Assembly: GCF_963259705.1 (NCBI RefSeq)
Contig: NC_081846.1
Coordinates: forward strand, 89,912,641-89,976,640
DNA: 64,000 nt
Direction of reading: 5' to 3'
DNA from: Myotis daubentonii
Taxonomy: Eukaryota; Chordata; Mammalia; Chiroptera; Vespertilionidae
Below the pieces are notes generated by a model, which worked only from the letters and a program-made list of their open reading frames with translations, ran no database searches and was not told the DNA's origin. This document shows, in pieces, positions 45,300 to 56,922 of this stretch (its first letter is position 1; every line of letters starts with the position of its first letter). A program made the position numbers and the translations under genes.

Positions 45300-45706
45300 C
45301 CTCAGGAGCAGGGGGATGTGTTGAAGCCCTCAGGGGTGATGGGAGCCGGCAACCACCACTCACACACATTGATGGCAAAGAGCGATCAGGGCCCGTGCCG
45401 GGCACTGGCAGTGGGTGAGAGCTGAGGTTCCAGTGCCGGCAGAGGGTGCAAGTGCCTGGCGGAACCACAGTGCATGGCAGAAAGAATTTTCAGTAACCAC
45501 CAGAGGCTTGCCCTTGGTCTGCCGACCCTGTTCACCTGCTCCACTATCTCACCAGGGCTGATGCTCGCCATGTTTCCTGCTCTGGAGCCTGCTGCCGACA
45601 CCATGTTCCACACACGCCCCCTGATCGTCAGTGCACATCATAGCGGCTTGTTGTTTGGTTGTTCTGCTGTTCAGTCTATTTGCATAAGATTTTATATATA
45701 TATAGA
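45300..45706 (-). mobile_element. Degenerate HeliBat-type Helitron
   Basis: Right side GTCAGTGCACATCATAGCGG and TTCAGTCTATTTGCATAAGA correspond to the 5' end region of the copies at 36640 and 50309; the terminal TTATATATATATAGA is diverged. The 3' CTAG end is not found, so the left boundary is approximate. Confidence 0.6.
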
Positions 45707-45919
45707 TACAGTATGTACACACTGTATGCAGAAATCTAAGACAGTTTATTATCACATCACTTTTGTTTGTGTTTTGTTTTTGGTGATGAGTACTTTGATA
45801 ACCACATTTCCTAAATGTAGCATTTTTTTATAAGGCTAATATATTCAAGAAACACATATTTTATGGTAAAGATGGAGCTTTTCTTGCATCATTGAACACA
45901 AATAACAAATAACATTTGA

Positions 45920-46062
45920 TATGCTAAAGTTGCAGGTTTGATCTCCAGTCAGGCCACATATAAGAAGCTACCAGTGAATTCATAAACAAGTGGAACAGTA
46001 GATCGGTCTTTCTCTCTCTCTGTATCTCTCTCCTTTTATTTCTCAATCATTAAAAAAAAAGA
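45920..46062 (+). mobile_element. SINE relic
   Basis: TTGCAGGTTTGATCTCCAGT (B-box region) followed by TCTTTCTCTCTCTCTGTATC and an A-rich tail. Confidence 0.65.
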
Positions 46063-47849
46063 ACATATATATACATATATTAAAAGTAATATTTAGCTCC
46101 CCAGGAAGAGAAATGTGACTTTTCAGCTGTGGGGAACAAGTGTAATTAGATTGGAATGAGTCTGATTTGGGCTAGAGATGGTAGATGATACCAACTAATT
46201 AAGCAGACCATGTAAACAGGGAATGAGTTAGAATATTAAAAAGGTAAAACTAATTACTCGCCTCACAAAGAATATCTGATTGGATTATGGATGTTAGTAG
46301 AGGGATTGGGAGGAGAGTTGATTTAGGAGATCACCTGAAGACAGAATGGGGTTAGATTAGACAAGCGGACTGGGCTGTATGGGAGAGGAGACTCGCTGTG
46401 AGTGGCTGGAAGGCAATGGAGGAAGAGTCGGGAGCTGGGAGTGTTGGAAGGTTTCTAAGAGCAGGGGAGGTAGAAGAGACATGATTGGATAGTTGCCCTG
46501 AGAGACAACAGAGACAAAACAGAACATCATCTCAGGCGGCAGGACGATCCTGCATGAGGACAGGTGGGCACACAGTGGCCAGGCGTGTTCACAACACTGT
46601 ACATGCTTGTTTGAAGGGTGCGTGGGAGAGCACGCGTGTGTGAACATGTGGAAATTTAGTGAGTGCAGAGGGCATGACTAAGAGAAAGGCAGTAGCAAAT
46701 CTTAGAGAATCTTATATAAATTCCACAATCTGGGCTTTCTCTGGTAATGTAGCATCATCAAGATCTCTGACAAGATTTGCAGTTTGAAAGATCTCTCCTG
46801 CAGTGGACAATGAAGCAGGGTGGGAGGGACTCAAAATGCATTTTATACATGAATCACCTGTGGACCTTAAACAGAGATTCCGACCCAGCAGGCCTGGGAT
46901 CCTCGCCTCTGCCTGTGCAGCATTTCCGGGATCAGAAGGCCCAGGCTGCTGATCCTTGGGCAGCACTTTGACCAGTGAGGGCCAGAAGGTGACTTCTCTG
47001 CCTGTGAAGTGCTGAGGGCCTGAGCCATGGACTGTAATTGCTGCTGCACATCTACATCATGTCCTAACGAGATGGTGCCCTGATTAGCTGTATTCCTAAT
47101 GCACAGCACACGTGACTGTCAGTGGTGAACTGTTCGAGCCATAGGAGAGTGTTCACACAGGCCTATCCCTCTGGGTTCTCCCCTCTGTGTAAATCAAGGA
47201 CACCCTTATCCTCTCCATGGAAATATCTCTTTCTTGAGTTATACGTCCAACTGGTTTTCTCTAGTACAAATATGAAAACAGATAACAAAGTCCCGATTCT
47301 TGTACTCATAGGACTAAGTTTTTACTCCAATCTGGAGAGGTTATGCAGACTGACCCTGGTCCTTGCCAGTCGATGTTGAGACGCTGATGTAAGGAGGTTT
47401 CTGTTTCCTCTGCTGTCCAAGCTAATCTGAGAATCAATCCATGCTGTCAGGGGAGGGGCGCTTATGTTTCCATCTCCTCAAGTGCTGTGTGCATATTGCT
47501 GAATTTGGTCATTGATTTTAGGTTAAAGATTCACTGGCTACTCATTTTCTAAAAACAGGAACAAAAGAAAAATAATACATCTGAAAACTCTTATTTTTGT
47601 CAACTGGGTAAAGTCATTCCCTAATGTCACTCTTCCTTCATTATCTGATACAAACTTTGTTTCTGATTTGCAAGTTAGTGGGTGTAGAGATGATTGATTA
47701 AGCCATGAAATATTTTCTGTCTCATTTGTGGCTTTATTTCTTTCTACCTCATGTTTATTCTTTCTCATCTACTTGACCCATTTCCAGGCTTACTTGGGAA
47801 ATTTGCTCACTCAAAATATCCTTCACGTTTCCATTTAAAAAATTACATG
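46063..47849. other. No gene; unique DNA with one MER5-like repeat
   Basis: Apart from the repeat at 46845-46980, no repeat or credible frame was recognised. Confidence 0.5.
46845..46980 (+). repeat. MER5A-like hAT fragment (ancient)
   Basis: ATGAATCACCTGTGGACCTT, AACAGAGATTCCGACCCAGC and GATCAGAAGGCCCAGGCTGC track the MER5 text (gaatcacctgg..., acagattcc...). Confidence 0.6.
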
Positions 47850-47975
47850 CCACCTTGCCAGTGTGGCTCAGCTGGTTGGAGTGTCATCCCATACCCCCAA
47901 GGTGGTGGGTTTGATCCCCAGTCAGGGTACATACCCAGGTTTCGGGTTTGATTCCAGGTGGGAGGCAACCAATTG

Positions 47976-48007
<32 letters not shown>

Positions 48008-48033
48008 AAAAAAAAAAGATCAATAAAGTAGGT
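47850..48033 (+). mobile_element. tRNA-derived SINE with (TC)n
   Basis: CAGTGTGGCTCAGCTGGTTG head, GGGTTTGATCCCCAGTCAGG B-box region, then a (CT)n tract at 47972-48004 and an A-rich tail. Confidence 0.85.
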
Positions 48034-48399
48034 GGCTATCAAATAAAAGGAAGACAATGAGAAAATATTTATTTACCAGTACAAATATTTCATTAGATCT
48101 ACTGTCAAAAATTGTGAAGAGTCAAAGATTTTACACCACTGGCAAGCTAACAAGTTCACCTGCCCATTTCAGTTTCCCTCGGAAGGTCTGAGACTCCTTG
48201 GTGAAGGTACACACTCAGTGTGTTTGCCTTAAATCACCTTCTCGACCTCCCTGGTGCTAACAGTTTACTTCTATAAATACAAGCCTGCTAGCCATCTCAC
48301 TCAATTGTAAACATTCATGAGAAGAATCACCTGTCTGATATTTACTTTCAATGTATTTTCTTTTTTTTTTTTTTGACAAATTGGTGTTCAATATATATA

Positions 48400-48412
48400 T
48401 ATATATATATGT
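48400..48412 (+). repeat. Short (AT)n tract
   Basis: ATATATATATATATATAT-type dinucleotide run, preceded by a T-run at 48361-48374. Confidence 0.8.
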
Positions 48413-48435
48413 TAATCATCACCCCTCACCTAAGG

Positions 48436-48594
48436 ATATTTTTTCCATTTATTTTTAGAGAAAGTGGAAGTGAGGGATGAGGGAGAGAGAGATAAAAGAG
48501 AGAGAGAGAGAGAGAGGGAGAGAGACCAAATTGAACCCGAGATCCTTTGGTCTGCGGTCTGACACTCTAACCACTGAGCAAACAGCCAGGGAAA
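48436..48594 (-). mobile_element. tRNA-derived SINE (old)
   Basis: GA-rich body at 48483-48526, ATTGAACCCGAGATCCTTTG (B box on the - strand) and CTAACCACTGAGCAAACAGC head. Confidence 0.8.
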
Positions 48595-48739
48595 TGTATT
48601 TTCTGACACTAATCAAAGTAAGAAAATAACAGAAGATGTAGTCTAGGCCAGTGTTTTTAGAGGCTACAAAAATCATTGCAAATAATTTAAAGAAAGCAAT
48701 TGTTAAAGTGATACAACTTGATTGACGTTATCTTTAGTC

Positions 48740-48960
48740 CCCTCCCATATCAGTTGGAAGAGAACATAAATTTTGGAGTCGTGCCCACCTTAAACTGAAC
48801 TCTGTTGCTTAGTTTATAAACCAGTAAAGTTACCCGACCGGGATGATTTCAGTTTTCTATGTGTAAAATGAGCTTTACAATATGTACCTACCCTGTAGCA
48901 GGGGTCAAGTGAGATCACAGGTGAAAATACCTAGTGCACTATATTGTAAGAGCACAGAAA
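48740..48960 (+). repeat. MIR SINE (ancient)
   Basis: CTATGTGTAAAATGAGCTTT and ACCTACCCTGTAGCAGGGGT, then GAAAATACCTAGTGCACTAT, match the MIR 3' half. Confidence 0.7.
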
Positions 48961-49289
48961 TCTTTGCCTCCTTCCTAAAATAAAACAACAACTTCTTGTT
49001 ACCTCTTCTCTCTAACACCTATATCACAAAGTTTATTAACTAATATTTGAGGACTTTCTGATAATGCTTGAGAATAACCTCACTTGCTCTTATTTTTCTT
49101 TCCAAAGAGTATCTATTTTCTTCTTCTGTAACTTCCCAATTCTCAAATGAGTGACCAATGTCCATGGCTTTTTCGTAAGTTTTCTTAAGCATAAGTCCTC
49201 TACACGCCAGAACACTGAGAAAATCTATCCAAACCCATTGCCGAATGAACCATCCTGACCAGCACCCCCCAGGGCATCCTCCTAAACAT

Positions 49290-49830
49290 GCTTCCTGCCA
49301 TCCTGTGTGGCAGACTACACTTTCTGAAAATAGCCACAGCAACATGCGCACTTCCAAGCTCCTTGAGCACCTGGTCGATGTCCACCCAGGGATGGTCTAT
49401 GTCCCCTGCACTGGGCAGACCTGTGACTGCTCTGACCAATAGAATACAGGGAAGTTGTGCCTGGCAGCTTCCAGAGCCAGGGCCTGGGAGAACGCCACTG
49501 CCTGGCTCTCTGTTGGTGCACCTGCGCTCGGGGCCCACCCCACGCTGTGAGGAGGCCAGGCCACAGGGGAAGGCTGAGTGTGCTGTTCCAGACCCCATGT
49601 CAGTGACAGTCCCAGCGCACAGCCAGGTGCAGCCACCAGACAGGAGTGAATAGCCCCCATTGTTAGCGGCCAAGTCCCCCTAGCCTTTGCTTTTACCCAG
49701 TGGAGACCCCAAACATGGTAAAGCAGAGACACTTACCCCACCATGTGTTTTCTAGATGTCTCACTCGTCGGGTCTGTAAACGGAATAAACACCTGATATC
49801 ACCGTTTTGAGGTTAAGTTGTTTCCTATTC
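49290..49830 (+). repeat. MLT1-type MaLR LTR (ancient ERVL relative)
   Basis: CTCTGACCAATAGAATACAG, ACGCTGTGAGGAGGCCAGGC, CACAGCCAGGTGCAGCCACC and the tail ATCACCGTTTTGAGGTTAAG follow the MLT1 LTR order. The overlapping frames on both strands are GC-rich artefacts. Dead and highly diverged. Confidence 0.7.
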
Positions 49831-50363
49831 AAGGGCTGAAACCTTCAGGTCTCCAGCCTTTCCCTCCAGTTCTTTTAGGCTCCAGCTGCCCTTCCTGCCT
49901 GGGGCTGGTCCCGAGACTTTCCTCCCAAATCTCTCCTTTCAGCCCACACTGTCCTCTTACAGAGCAAAAGTTCCTGTGGTCCTCAGCCTCTGTTTCAGGA
50001 CCACAGCCCCTTGGGAGCACGACTCCTAAGGATCAAAGTTCAAGCCAACTCCTATTCTCAGGATTCTGCAATTGCCTCCCTAAATCTGGGACATAGTCAC
50101 CTCACCTACCTCACCTGAGCCATGGCCTTCAATATCTCTCCAGATATGTTTCCCTGTTAAAACCCAAGCCCAGTGTCCATAATTTTGTGATAAAATGAAA
50201 GACTCATGAGTTAGACTTTCTGGATTTGAATCCCAAATGATGCCATTTTGGGAATTTATGTTAGCCCTAAGTACCTTAGCTTTCCCATCTATTTGTTATT
50301 ATTAAACACTAGAGGCCCGGTGCACAAAATTCATGCACTGGGGGCGAGGGGTCCCTCAGCCCG

Positions 50364-51150
50364 TGCCGGAAGCCGGTCCATCCTTGCTGTTTCAAGGGAC
50401 CTGGCATATATGGCATACTGTTCTTAATATGTTTGCTCACCTTCTTGGCACTATGTGTTTTAACCAAGGTCACCTCTCTGAGAAAGGTTGTTTCCCCAGG
50501 TAGGGATTTTCCCCTGAAGTTAGGGAGGGAATAAAACCCCTTAACTAAGTGCCAAGCGGGTAATTAATCACTTTAACTAAGCTACATAATCTTTACTCCC
50601 TGGAATGGAGATAAGAAACACCCTAACCTTTGGAATAGAGATTGATAGGATTGAATCAACTGGTATAAATACAGATGTAATAAGACAACAGGAGACAGAA
50701 CTTAGAACACAGAACCTACACACAGAACCTAGACACAGAACCTACACAGAACCTAGAGACAGAAGAACTTCGCTGGAGAGAACATGGCAAAAGATCCTGG
50801 ACAGAAACTGGCCACAGAACCTAGAGACAGAACCTAGCGAGAGAACCTGGCTGAAGAACCTAGAGACAGAACCTGGCTACAGAACCTGGACAGAACACGG
50901 CAAGAGAACCTGACTAGAACCTGGTGACTGATCCTGGCTGGAGAACCTGGAGAACCTAGCAAGAGAACATGGACACAGAACCTGGCTGGAGATCCTAACC
51001 AGAACTTCGCTGGAGATCCTGACCAGAACCTGACTAGAGATCCTGGCTAGGCTGCTGATCAACTGAACGCTGCCTCTGTGTCGTTCCTTCTTCGCCGACT
51101 CCGTCCACACCTTTGGGGACCCTTGGACCTGCTGGGGTTGGACCCCAGCA
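50364..51150 (+). mobile_element. Solo LTR, VNTR-bearing family, copy C (6-bp TSD)
   Basis: TGCCGGAAGCCGG ... GGACCCCAGCA with perfect TSD AGCCCG (50358-50363, 51151-51156). TATAAATA at 50664-50671. Repeated CAGAACCTA/GGCTGGAGA words at about 50690-51050. 787 bp. Inserted inside the Helitron 50309-51417. Confidence 0.93.
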
Positions 51151-51295
51151 AGCCCGGCCTTTGCCCTCTCACAGTCTGGGAGCCCTCTGGGCATGTCCGA
51201 CTGCTGTGGAGGCAAGAGAGGCTCCCACCACCGCCGCTGCACTCTCCAGCTGTGAACCAGGCTTCTGGTTGAGAAGTGCTCCCCCTGTGGGAGCT

Positions 51296-51351
51296 CACTG
51301 ACCACCAGGGGGCAGCTCCTGCATTAAGTGTCTGCCCCCTGGTGGTCAGTG
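51296..51351. promoter_or_regulatory. Palindrome with two opposed CTCF-like motifs (second Helitron copy)
   Basis: The same 20-base arms as at 36870-36925 (51296-51315 and 51332-51351) and the same 16-base spacing, unmutated, although the two Helitrons differ elsewhere. Confidence 0.75.
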
Positions 51352-51518
51352 CGCATCATGGAGACCAGTTGTTCTGCAGTTTGGTCTATTTACATATTAG
51401 CCTTTTATTATACAAGACTGCTAAATATTACATAATATAAAAAAAATATAAGCATAAGGATTTGTAAAAAAAAAAAACAAACAACTAAATGACTTTCAAT
51501 TTAGAAAAAAGAATCGTT

Positions 51519-51677
51519 GCCTTGGCTGGTGTGGCTCACTTGGTTGGAGCATTGCCTTGTGCACCAAAGGTGCACAGGCTCGATTCGGGTCAGGGCACAT
51601 AACTGGGTTGCGGGTTTGATCCCTGGTTGGGGGTGCATATAAGGAGGCAACCGATCTATGTCTCTCTCCCATTGATA

Positions 51678-51738
<61 letters not shown>

Positions 51739-51800
51739 CTCTCTCTCTGTCTCTTTCTCTCTCCCTTCTCTTTCCTTCTCTCTAAAATCAATAAAACATA
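51519..51800 (+). mobile_element. tRNA-derived SINE with long (TC)n
   Basis: GCCTTGGCTGGTGTGGCTCA head, GGCTCGATTCGGGTCAGGGC B-box region, then a CT tract (51680-51750) and AATCAATAAAACATAT. The - strand arginine/glutamate-rich frame is the CT tract. Confidence 0.88.
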
Positions 51801-51965
51801 TCCTTGGGTGAGAATTAAAAAATTAAATGGGGATAGTAATATTACCTGTGTCTTAGAGCTAATAGAGATATTAAATTAATTAATACAAATACAGACTTTA
51901 AGACAGTGCCTATAACATAAATGATTAATGCTGGCTATTATTATTCTCTACTACAATTGCTATCA

Positions 51966-52564
51966 TCCTAATATATAAAGAGCAGGGTCCATCACGACCT
52001 AAACGACCGGGTGGACAACCGAACACCAGGCTAGGGTCCCTGCGGACATGGCAGGACAGTCCTGGGTCCCAGCCACCCGCAGCAGGAGTCATTCCTGGGT
52101 CCCGGCCACCCGCGGCATAGCAACAGGAGGGAGCCGTGGGTCTCGGCCACCCGTGGCACGGCAGTGGGAGGGAGCTGTGGGAATGGAGCCATGCTGCCAC
52201 TGGACTGGTCTCTGGGTCCCTCCTCCCCAGCCCGCAGGCTCCGGGAACCAGAGCCATGCTGCCATCGGACTGGCCTCTTGGTCCCTACCTCTGGCCCACA
52301 GGCTCCAGGAACTGGAGCCATGCTGCCATTGGACTGTCTTCATGGTGCCTCCCCCTGCCTGCAGGCTCTGGAGAACCAGAGCCATGCTGCGATCTGGGAA
52401 TTTTGGTCCCTCCCCCCACCCACCCATAGGCCCAGGGAACCAGAGCCATGCTGCAATGGGACTAGACCCTACCCAAAATGTCCCAGATTGTGAGAGCGTG
52501 CAGGCTGGGCTGAGAAACCCCCCCCCCCCCCGAGTGCACGCATTTTTGTGCAGCGGGCCTCTAG
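51966..52564 (+). mobile_element. HeliBat-type Helitron with internal tandem repeats
   Basis: 5' A|TCCTAATATATAAAGAGCAG, 3' GTGCAGCGGGCCTCTAG|T. The middle holds about three short units with GTCCCGGCCACCCGCGGCA-like words, then about five units of about 64 bp ending GAACCAGAGCCATGCTGCCA. These keep several frames open without coding meaning. 599 bp. Confidence 0.88.
52200..52480 (+). repeat. Minisatellite, about five units of about 64 bp, inside a Helitron
   Basis: Each unit contains CCATGCTGC, a TGGTCCCT-like word and GCAGGCTCCGGGAACCAGAG, with substitutions. Confidence 0.85.
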
Positions 52565-53270
52565 TATAATTATATGCCTCCTCAATATCATAATTTCCAC
52601 ATGTGCAAAATTGGAATTTTTGGAAAAACCCAAAATAACACTTCTTCTGAGTCTTTTTACTCCTGATGATGGCACTAACATTATTTAACTTGTTTAGGCC
52701 AAAATTTAAAAGAGTCTTTTCCTACAGCCAAAAGTTTTTGGTACTCATATCCCTTGCACCCTTTTTGGCTTTTTTATCTGTTGTTTTGGCTGTCTGGTAT
52801 TTGATGAAATCCTTATGATAATTAGCTTTTATGTGTATTTCACCAAAGTCTGAGTGGGATCACCAACTCTACTCAAAAGTAAAAATAAAAATGTCAAGTT
52901 CTTATGCCTCACTCACACCCAAATTCTCTCAAGCTGATTGGCTGCTCTAAACTCTTTTTTATCTATGCCTCTTTTTAAAAATATCAGCCAGATATTCCAT
53001 TTCTGAGTACAGCAATCTGCACATCTCACCCTTGCTGTCAAAGCTGTCTATAATGTAAACTTGATTAACTTAGCTGATCTCATTTTTCACTGATATATAA
53101 AATATTTTTACCAAACACATAGTCTTCTGAATATACCATGAAATAAAATCAATAATTTAAACATGTGTTTTTTTACACTGTAGTTTATTATAATTTTTCT
53201 GACATGCATAATCCATTTTCAACTTATACTTTTCAAATTGGCTAAGTTTAGTGTATAAATATTGTTATTA
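52565..53270. other. No gene recognised; AT-rich
   Basis: No repeat or frame supported. Confidence 0.5.
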
Positions 53271-53618
53271 TTGTTATTATTAAACACTGCTAAGTATAAC
53301 ATAATATTAAAGAAAAATATAAGCATAAGGATTTGTAAAAAAAAAAACAACTAAATGATTTTCAATTTAGAAAAAGAATTGTTGCCTTGGCTGGTGTGGC
53401 TCAGTTGGTTGGAGTATTGTCCTGTACACTAAAGGTTCATAGGCTCGATTCGGGTCAGGGCACATAACTGGGTTGCGGGTTGGATTCCTGGTTGGGGTGC
53501 ATATAAGGAGGCAACCAATCTATGTATCTCTCCCATTGATGTCTCTCTCTCTCTTTCTCTCTCATTCTCTGCCTTCCCAACTCTCCAAAATCAATTAAAC
53601 ATATCCTTGAGTGAGAAT
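53271..53618 (+). repeat. Paralogous segment, copy 2 (Helitron-free), with SINE
   Basis: TTGTTATTATTAAACACTGC ... TCCTTGAGTGAGAAT. It contains the SINE GCCTTGGCTGGTGTGGCTCA (53383) and the same unique 5' leader as copy 1. About 88-90% identical by eye; the CT tract is much shorter. Confidence 0.88.
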
Positions 53619-54629
53619 AAATAAAATGTGGTTATATAGAAATCTTAGATGTCCAGAATAATTCCACTCCCACTCTACATTCTAAATAATATGAAGTTAC
53701 TAATAATCTTAGACTAAATTAGACAGTTTACGTATTTTTCTGCAGAAAATAAGATTTCCTTTTCTAGGGTATGTCATATAAAGGTATATGTTTGTGATAT
53801 TCCAATGATTAATATGACTAGGCCACATAATCATAGAATCATTTAAAAAATTATAGAGGTCATGGCCTTATTTTCTGACCAGTGTTTACATAAAACTGTT
53901 TATTAATAAAATGACTTACAATTATTATATGCAATAAATTAAGTTTTATGTTAATTTATTCCAATATTTCATAAGATTCAACAAGTTTCCTCTTTAACAT
54001 CAAGTTTAGTTCTAAATTATGAACAAACGATGCTGAATTTATTACTGTCTTTTTGCATTTTCTAGGCATCTTGAAACATTACAAAATTCTGTATCATGAG
54101 GAATATGGTCTTCTGAATTTTGATGTTATATTCAAGGTCAGTAATCAAAGAAGACCATCCCAAAATCAATTTTAATTTTGTCTAATGAACAATAGAGAAA
54201 CATCAATTTAAAGGTTAATTTGGTAAGTAATTTTTGAATAATTGAAAACATTTTAAAAGGATGTTAGGAAAAGAAACTTCTGTCATGGAAGATTCTCATT
54301 GTTTTTGTCAAAGAAGAGAAAATTAATAATTTTGCAGAGATATCTAAAAAAAAAAAAAACACCAAAAAACCCTAACTTTTTTCAAGAGAATTTTTACTTT
54401 CTGTAAGTATTGGACACTTTGTAATTAAGTCTATGTAACCAAATATACTGATACATTTTATATAAACTTTCCCTAGGGAGCTGGACAAGGGACAAATGAC
54501 TGAGTACATATCTTAAAAGGTTGTGACTGACAGATTCCTTAAGCCACTGTTATTTGTATGTAGAATGTCCCTAATTTGAAAAGTAATAAAAAGATAGTAT
54601 GGAAAGTCTATTGGGGCATCTACTTTCTT
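53619..54629. other. No gene recognised; AT-rich
   Basis: No repeat or frame supported. Confidence 0.5.
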
Positions 54630-54834
54630 TTTCTTTTTTCTTTTTTTTAATATATTTTTATTTATTTCAGAGAGGAAGGGAGAGGGAGACAGAGAGAGAA
54701 TCATTGATTGGCTGTCTCTTGCACATCCCTTCTGGGAATCGAGCCCACAACCCCGGCATGTGCCCTTGATCAGAATCAAACCTGGGACCCTGCAGTCTGC
54801 AGGCCTAAGTCTGAGCCAAACCAGCTAAGGCTGG
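54630..54834 (-). mobile_element. VES-type SINE
   Basis: TTTAATATATTTTTATTTAT tail side, CAGAATCAAACCTGGGACCC (B box on the - strand), GAGCCAAACCAGCTAAGGCT head. Flanks ATCTACTTTCT and ATGTACTTTCT are the TSD with one mismatch. Confidence 0.88.
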
Positions 54835-56683
54835 GGTATGTACTTTCTAGTTGTAGAAATAATATCAGATACTCATCATCATCTGTAATATTTAATATCA
54901 ACCATTAGACCTATTCACTAAAACAAACGTCAACTGTATTTGCTCCAAAAACATAATGCATTTATGATAAAGAAGATACAAATTGTTACAGATCAGTGAA
55001 AAAATATCCAAAAATGTTGAACTCTATTAGGTAATGAGAAACCATGGATTTAACCTGGCTTATATTTGAAGGACTGTTTAATGGATTGAAAAATGTCCAA
55101 TAGGCTAAATCTAAAGTAAAATGATAAATAGAAGCTTATTCAGCCATGAGGCTTTCCTGTGAAGTACCATGGGCATGAAAGTCAGTTGCTTTTAATTTGT
55201 CATTGTTATTAATGATTTGGAGCAGAGATAAACAACAGGTAAATTAAATGAGCAGACAGTTGAAGATTGGAAAGAGTTGCATGCCTGAACAATACAATTA
55301 TGGGGCCTGAAGCAAGTTAGAAATCCATAACACACTCAAGAGATGACAAAGCACTGTTTGAACCAGAAAATAACAAAACAAAAACAAAAACAAATAAGAT
55401 ACTTAGAATAATGAAAACATAAGTTAAAATAATTGACTTGAATAGCTCAGAGTAAATCATTCATGTGTGCCATGTGTTCAGGTAGGCAGGGATCTCTTGA
55501 TACTCTATTTGCTACTCCTTTATTGTACTTCATCTAATGGTCATGTCACATTCATGTAGTCATTTTCCTTGTAAATACTTATTTAAATGGAAATCTATAA
55601 ATTGTTATTGTACATTCTACTGGAAATAGGATAGAAACTAAAGTAAAAATGACAGGGACTTAGCAAGAATTCAACTTCTTTGAGACTTTTTTCTGGACCC
55701 TACCAGTGTAGAAAGTGTCAGCGGTAGCATTGTGCCTCCTGTGGACAGAAGGGGTCACTAAAATGTCTACTGAAATATACCACAGCTGATCTTGCTCTGT
55801 AGAGACTACCTTTATTTAGTTCTAAATTCTTGACTAAATATATTGAGATTTATTGTGTATGCATTTGTTGTCACTTCCCACAAATTCAAAATTTTACAAT
55901 GCTGTAGATTCATTTCAGAAATGCCTTCTATATGATCCTAACTTTCAACTCTTTGGTTTACAATCATTTGGTGTACAATCATTTTTATGATTTTACAAAC
56001 TGTGAATAGTAAAGGAGAAAACAGAAGAAGGAAAGAAAACATGTAGGGAATATGTGAAGAAGAAAAAAGATTCTTCAAAATAGAGATTGGTCCTTACCTC
56101 GGTACACATTATGGCTGATGGCACTCTCTGTGGAAGAAGGAGCTGAGCAGGGGCTAGAGTTACCAATCAATTTAAGAGAGACAATTTATTGACTCCAACC
56201 GTAATAGACTTCAAAAAGGTATATAACAAATAACAAAATACTAGAAAGAAAATCAAGAGGCTGTTGAGTTGGTCATAGATCCACCAAATTATGTTAGCTC
56301 AGGCTATAGTAATCAAGTTAAAACATTCTTGAAACAGATACAGCCAAGTATCGAATCATGGGCTCTCATAATGGAAAGTGAGATTAGGTCATCTATATTA
56401 ACTCTCTAAATAGATGCATAAATTCCAAATAAGTGGTCATGTAGCCTTTTATTGCACACTTTCAGAGATGAGTATTCACTGTCACCAGGCAGTTCCTTCC
56501 ATTTCAGGACAACTTTAATTATCTAAAAGTCCTTTCTTCCATTAAGCTTAAATCTAGCTCCTAATAATTTTTACTTATAAGTCTTAGTTCTTTTTTCTGT
56601 GGCTACAAAATAGTATCCCAACTATTCCTTCTAATTCATCCTACTAAATATTTGAAAAGATGTCAACTTAAGTCTTTGCCACT
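54835..56683. other. No gene recognised
   Basis: AT-rich unique sequence; no repeat family or frame could be supported. Confidence 0.5.
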
Positions 56684-56693
56684 GGCTAAACCC

Positions 56694-56912
56694 ATTTTTT
56701 TAAAAATATATTTTATTGATTTTTTACAGAGAGGAAGGGAGAGAGATAGAGAGTTAGAAACATCGATGAGAGAGAAACATCGATCAGCTGCCTCCTGCAC
56801 ATCTCCCACTGGGGATATGCCCGCAACCCAGGTACATGCCCTTGACCGGAATCGAACCTGGGACCCTTCAGTCCGCAGTCCGACGCTCTATCCACTGAGC
56901 CAAACCGGTTTC
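56694..56912 (-). mobile_element. VES SINE with 10-bp TSD
   Basis: Complete reverse VES (CATCGATGAGAGAGAAACAT body, CCACTGAGCCAAACCGGTTT head). TSD GGCTAAACCC at 56684-56693 and 56913-56922. Nearly identical to the copy at 35712, so recent. Confidence 0.95.
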
Positions 56913-56922
56913 GGCTAAACCC

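Larger units (their letters stand above)
50309..51417 (-). mobile_element. HeliBat-type Helitron containing a solo LTR
   Basis: + strand start CTAGAGGCCCGGTGCACAAA (3' end), finish CCTTTTATTATACAAGA (5' end). Without the LTR (50364-51150) it is about 320 bp and close to the Helitron at 36640. The empty site in the paralogous copy (AAACA|CTGCTAA at 53282-53293) confirms both ends and the lack of any TSD. Confidence 0.93.
50293..51815 (+). repeat. Paralogous segment, copy 1 (carries Helitron)
   Basis: TTGTTATTATTAAACA (50293-50308) plus 51418-51815 (CTGCTAAATATTACATAATA ... TCCTTGGGTGAGAAT) repeats 53271-53618. It includes the SINE at 51519-51800. The Helitron 50309-51417 is an addition present only in this copy. 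Confidence 0.88.
50180..51960 (+). repeat. MIR SINE split by the duplicated segment and its passengers
   Basis: GTTAGACTTTCTGGATTTGA ... TAGCTTTCCCATCT (50211-50290) and, after the insertion, AAATGGGGATAGTAATATTA ... AGACAGTGCCTATAACATAA (51823-51920) are the two halves of one MIR, normally adjacent. Everything from about 50291 to 51822 is inserted. Confidence 0.75.

Noticed and set aside
49200..49732. Cluster of frames on both strands (up to 157 aa) suggesting a gene exon
   Set aside because: The sequence follows an MLT1-type LTR; frames on both strands at once reflect GC content.
52048..52569. Long overlapping frames on both strands (up to 173 aa)
   Set aside because: They come from GC-rich tandem repeats inside a Helitron that lack stop codons; no family resemblance.
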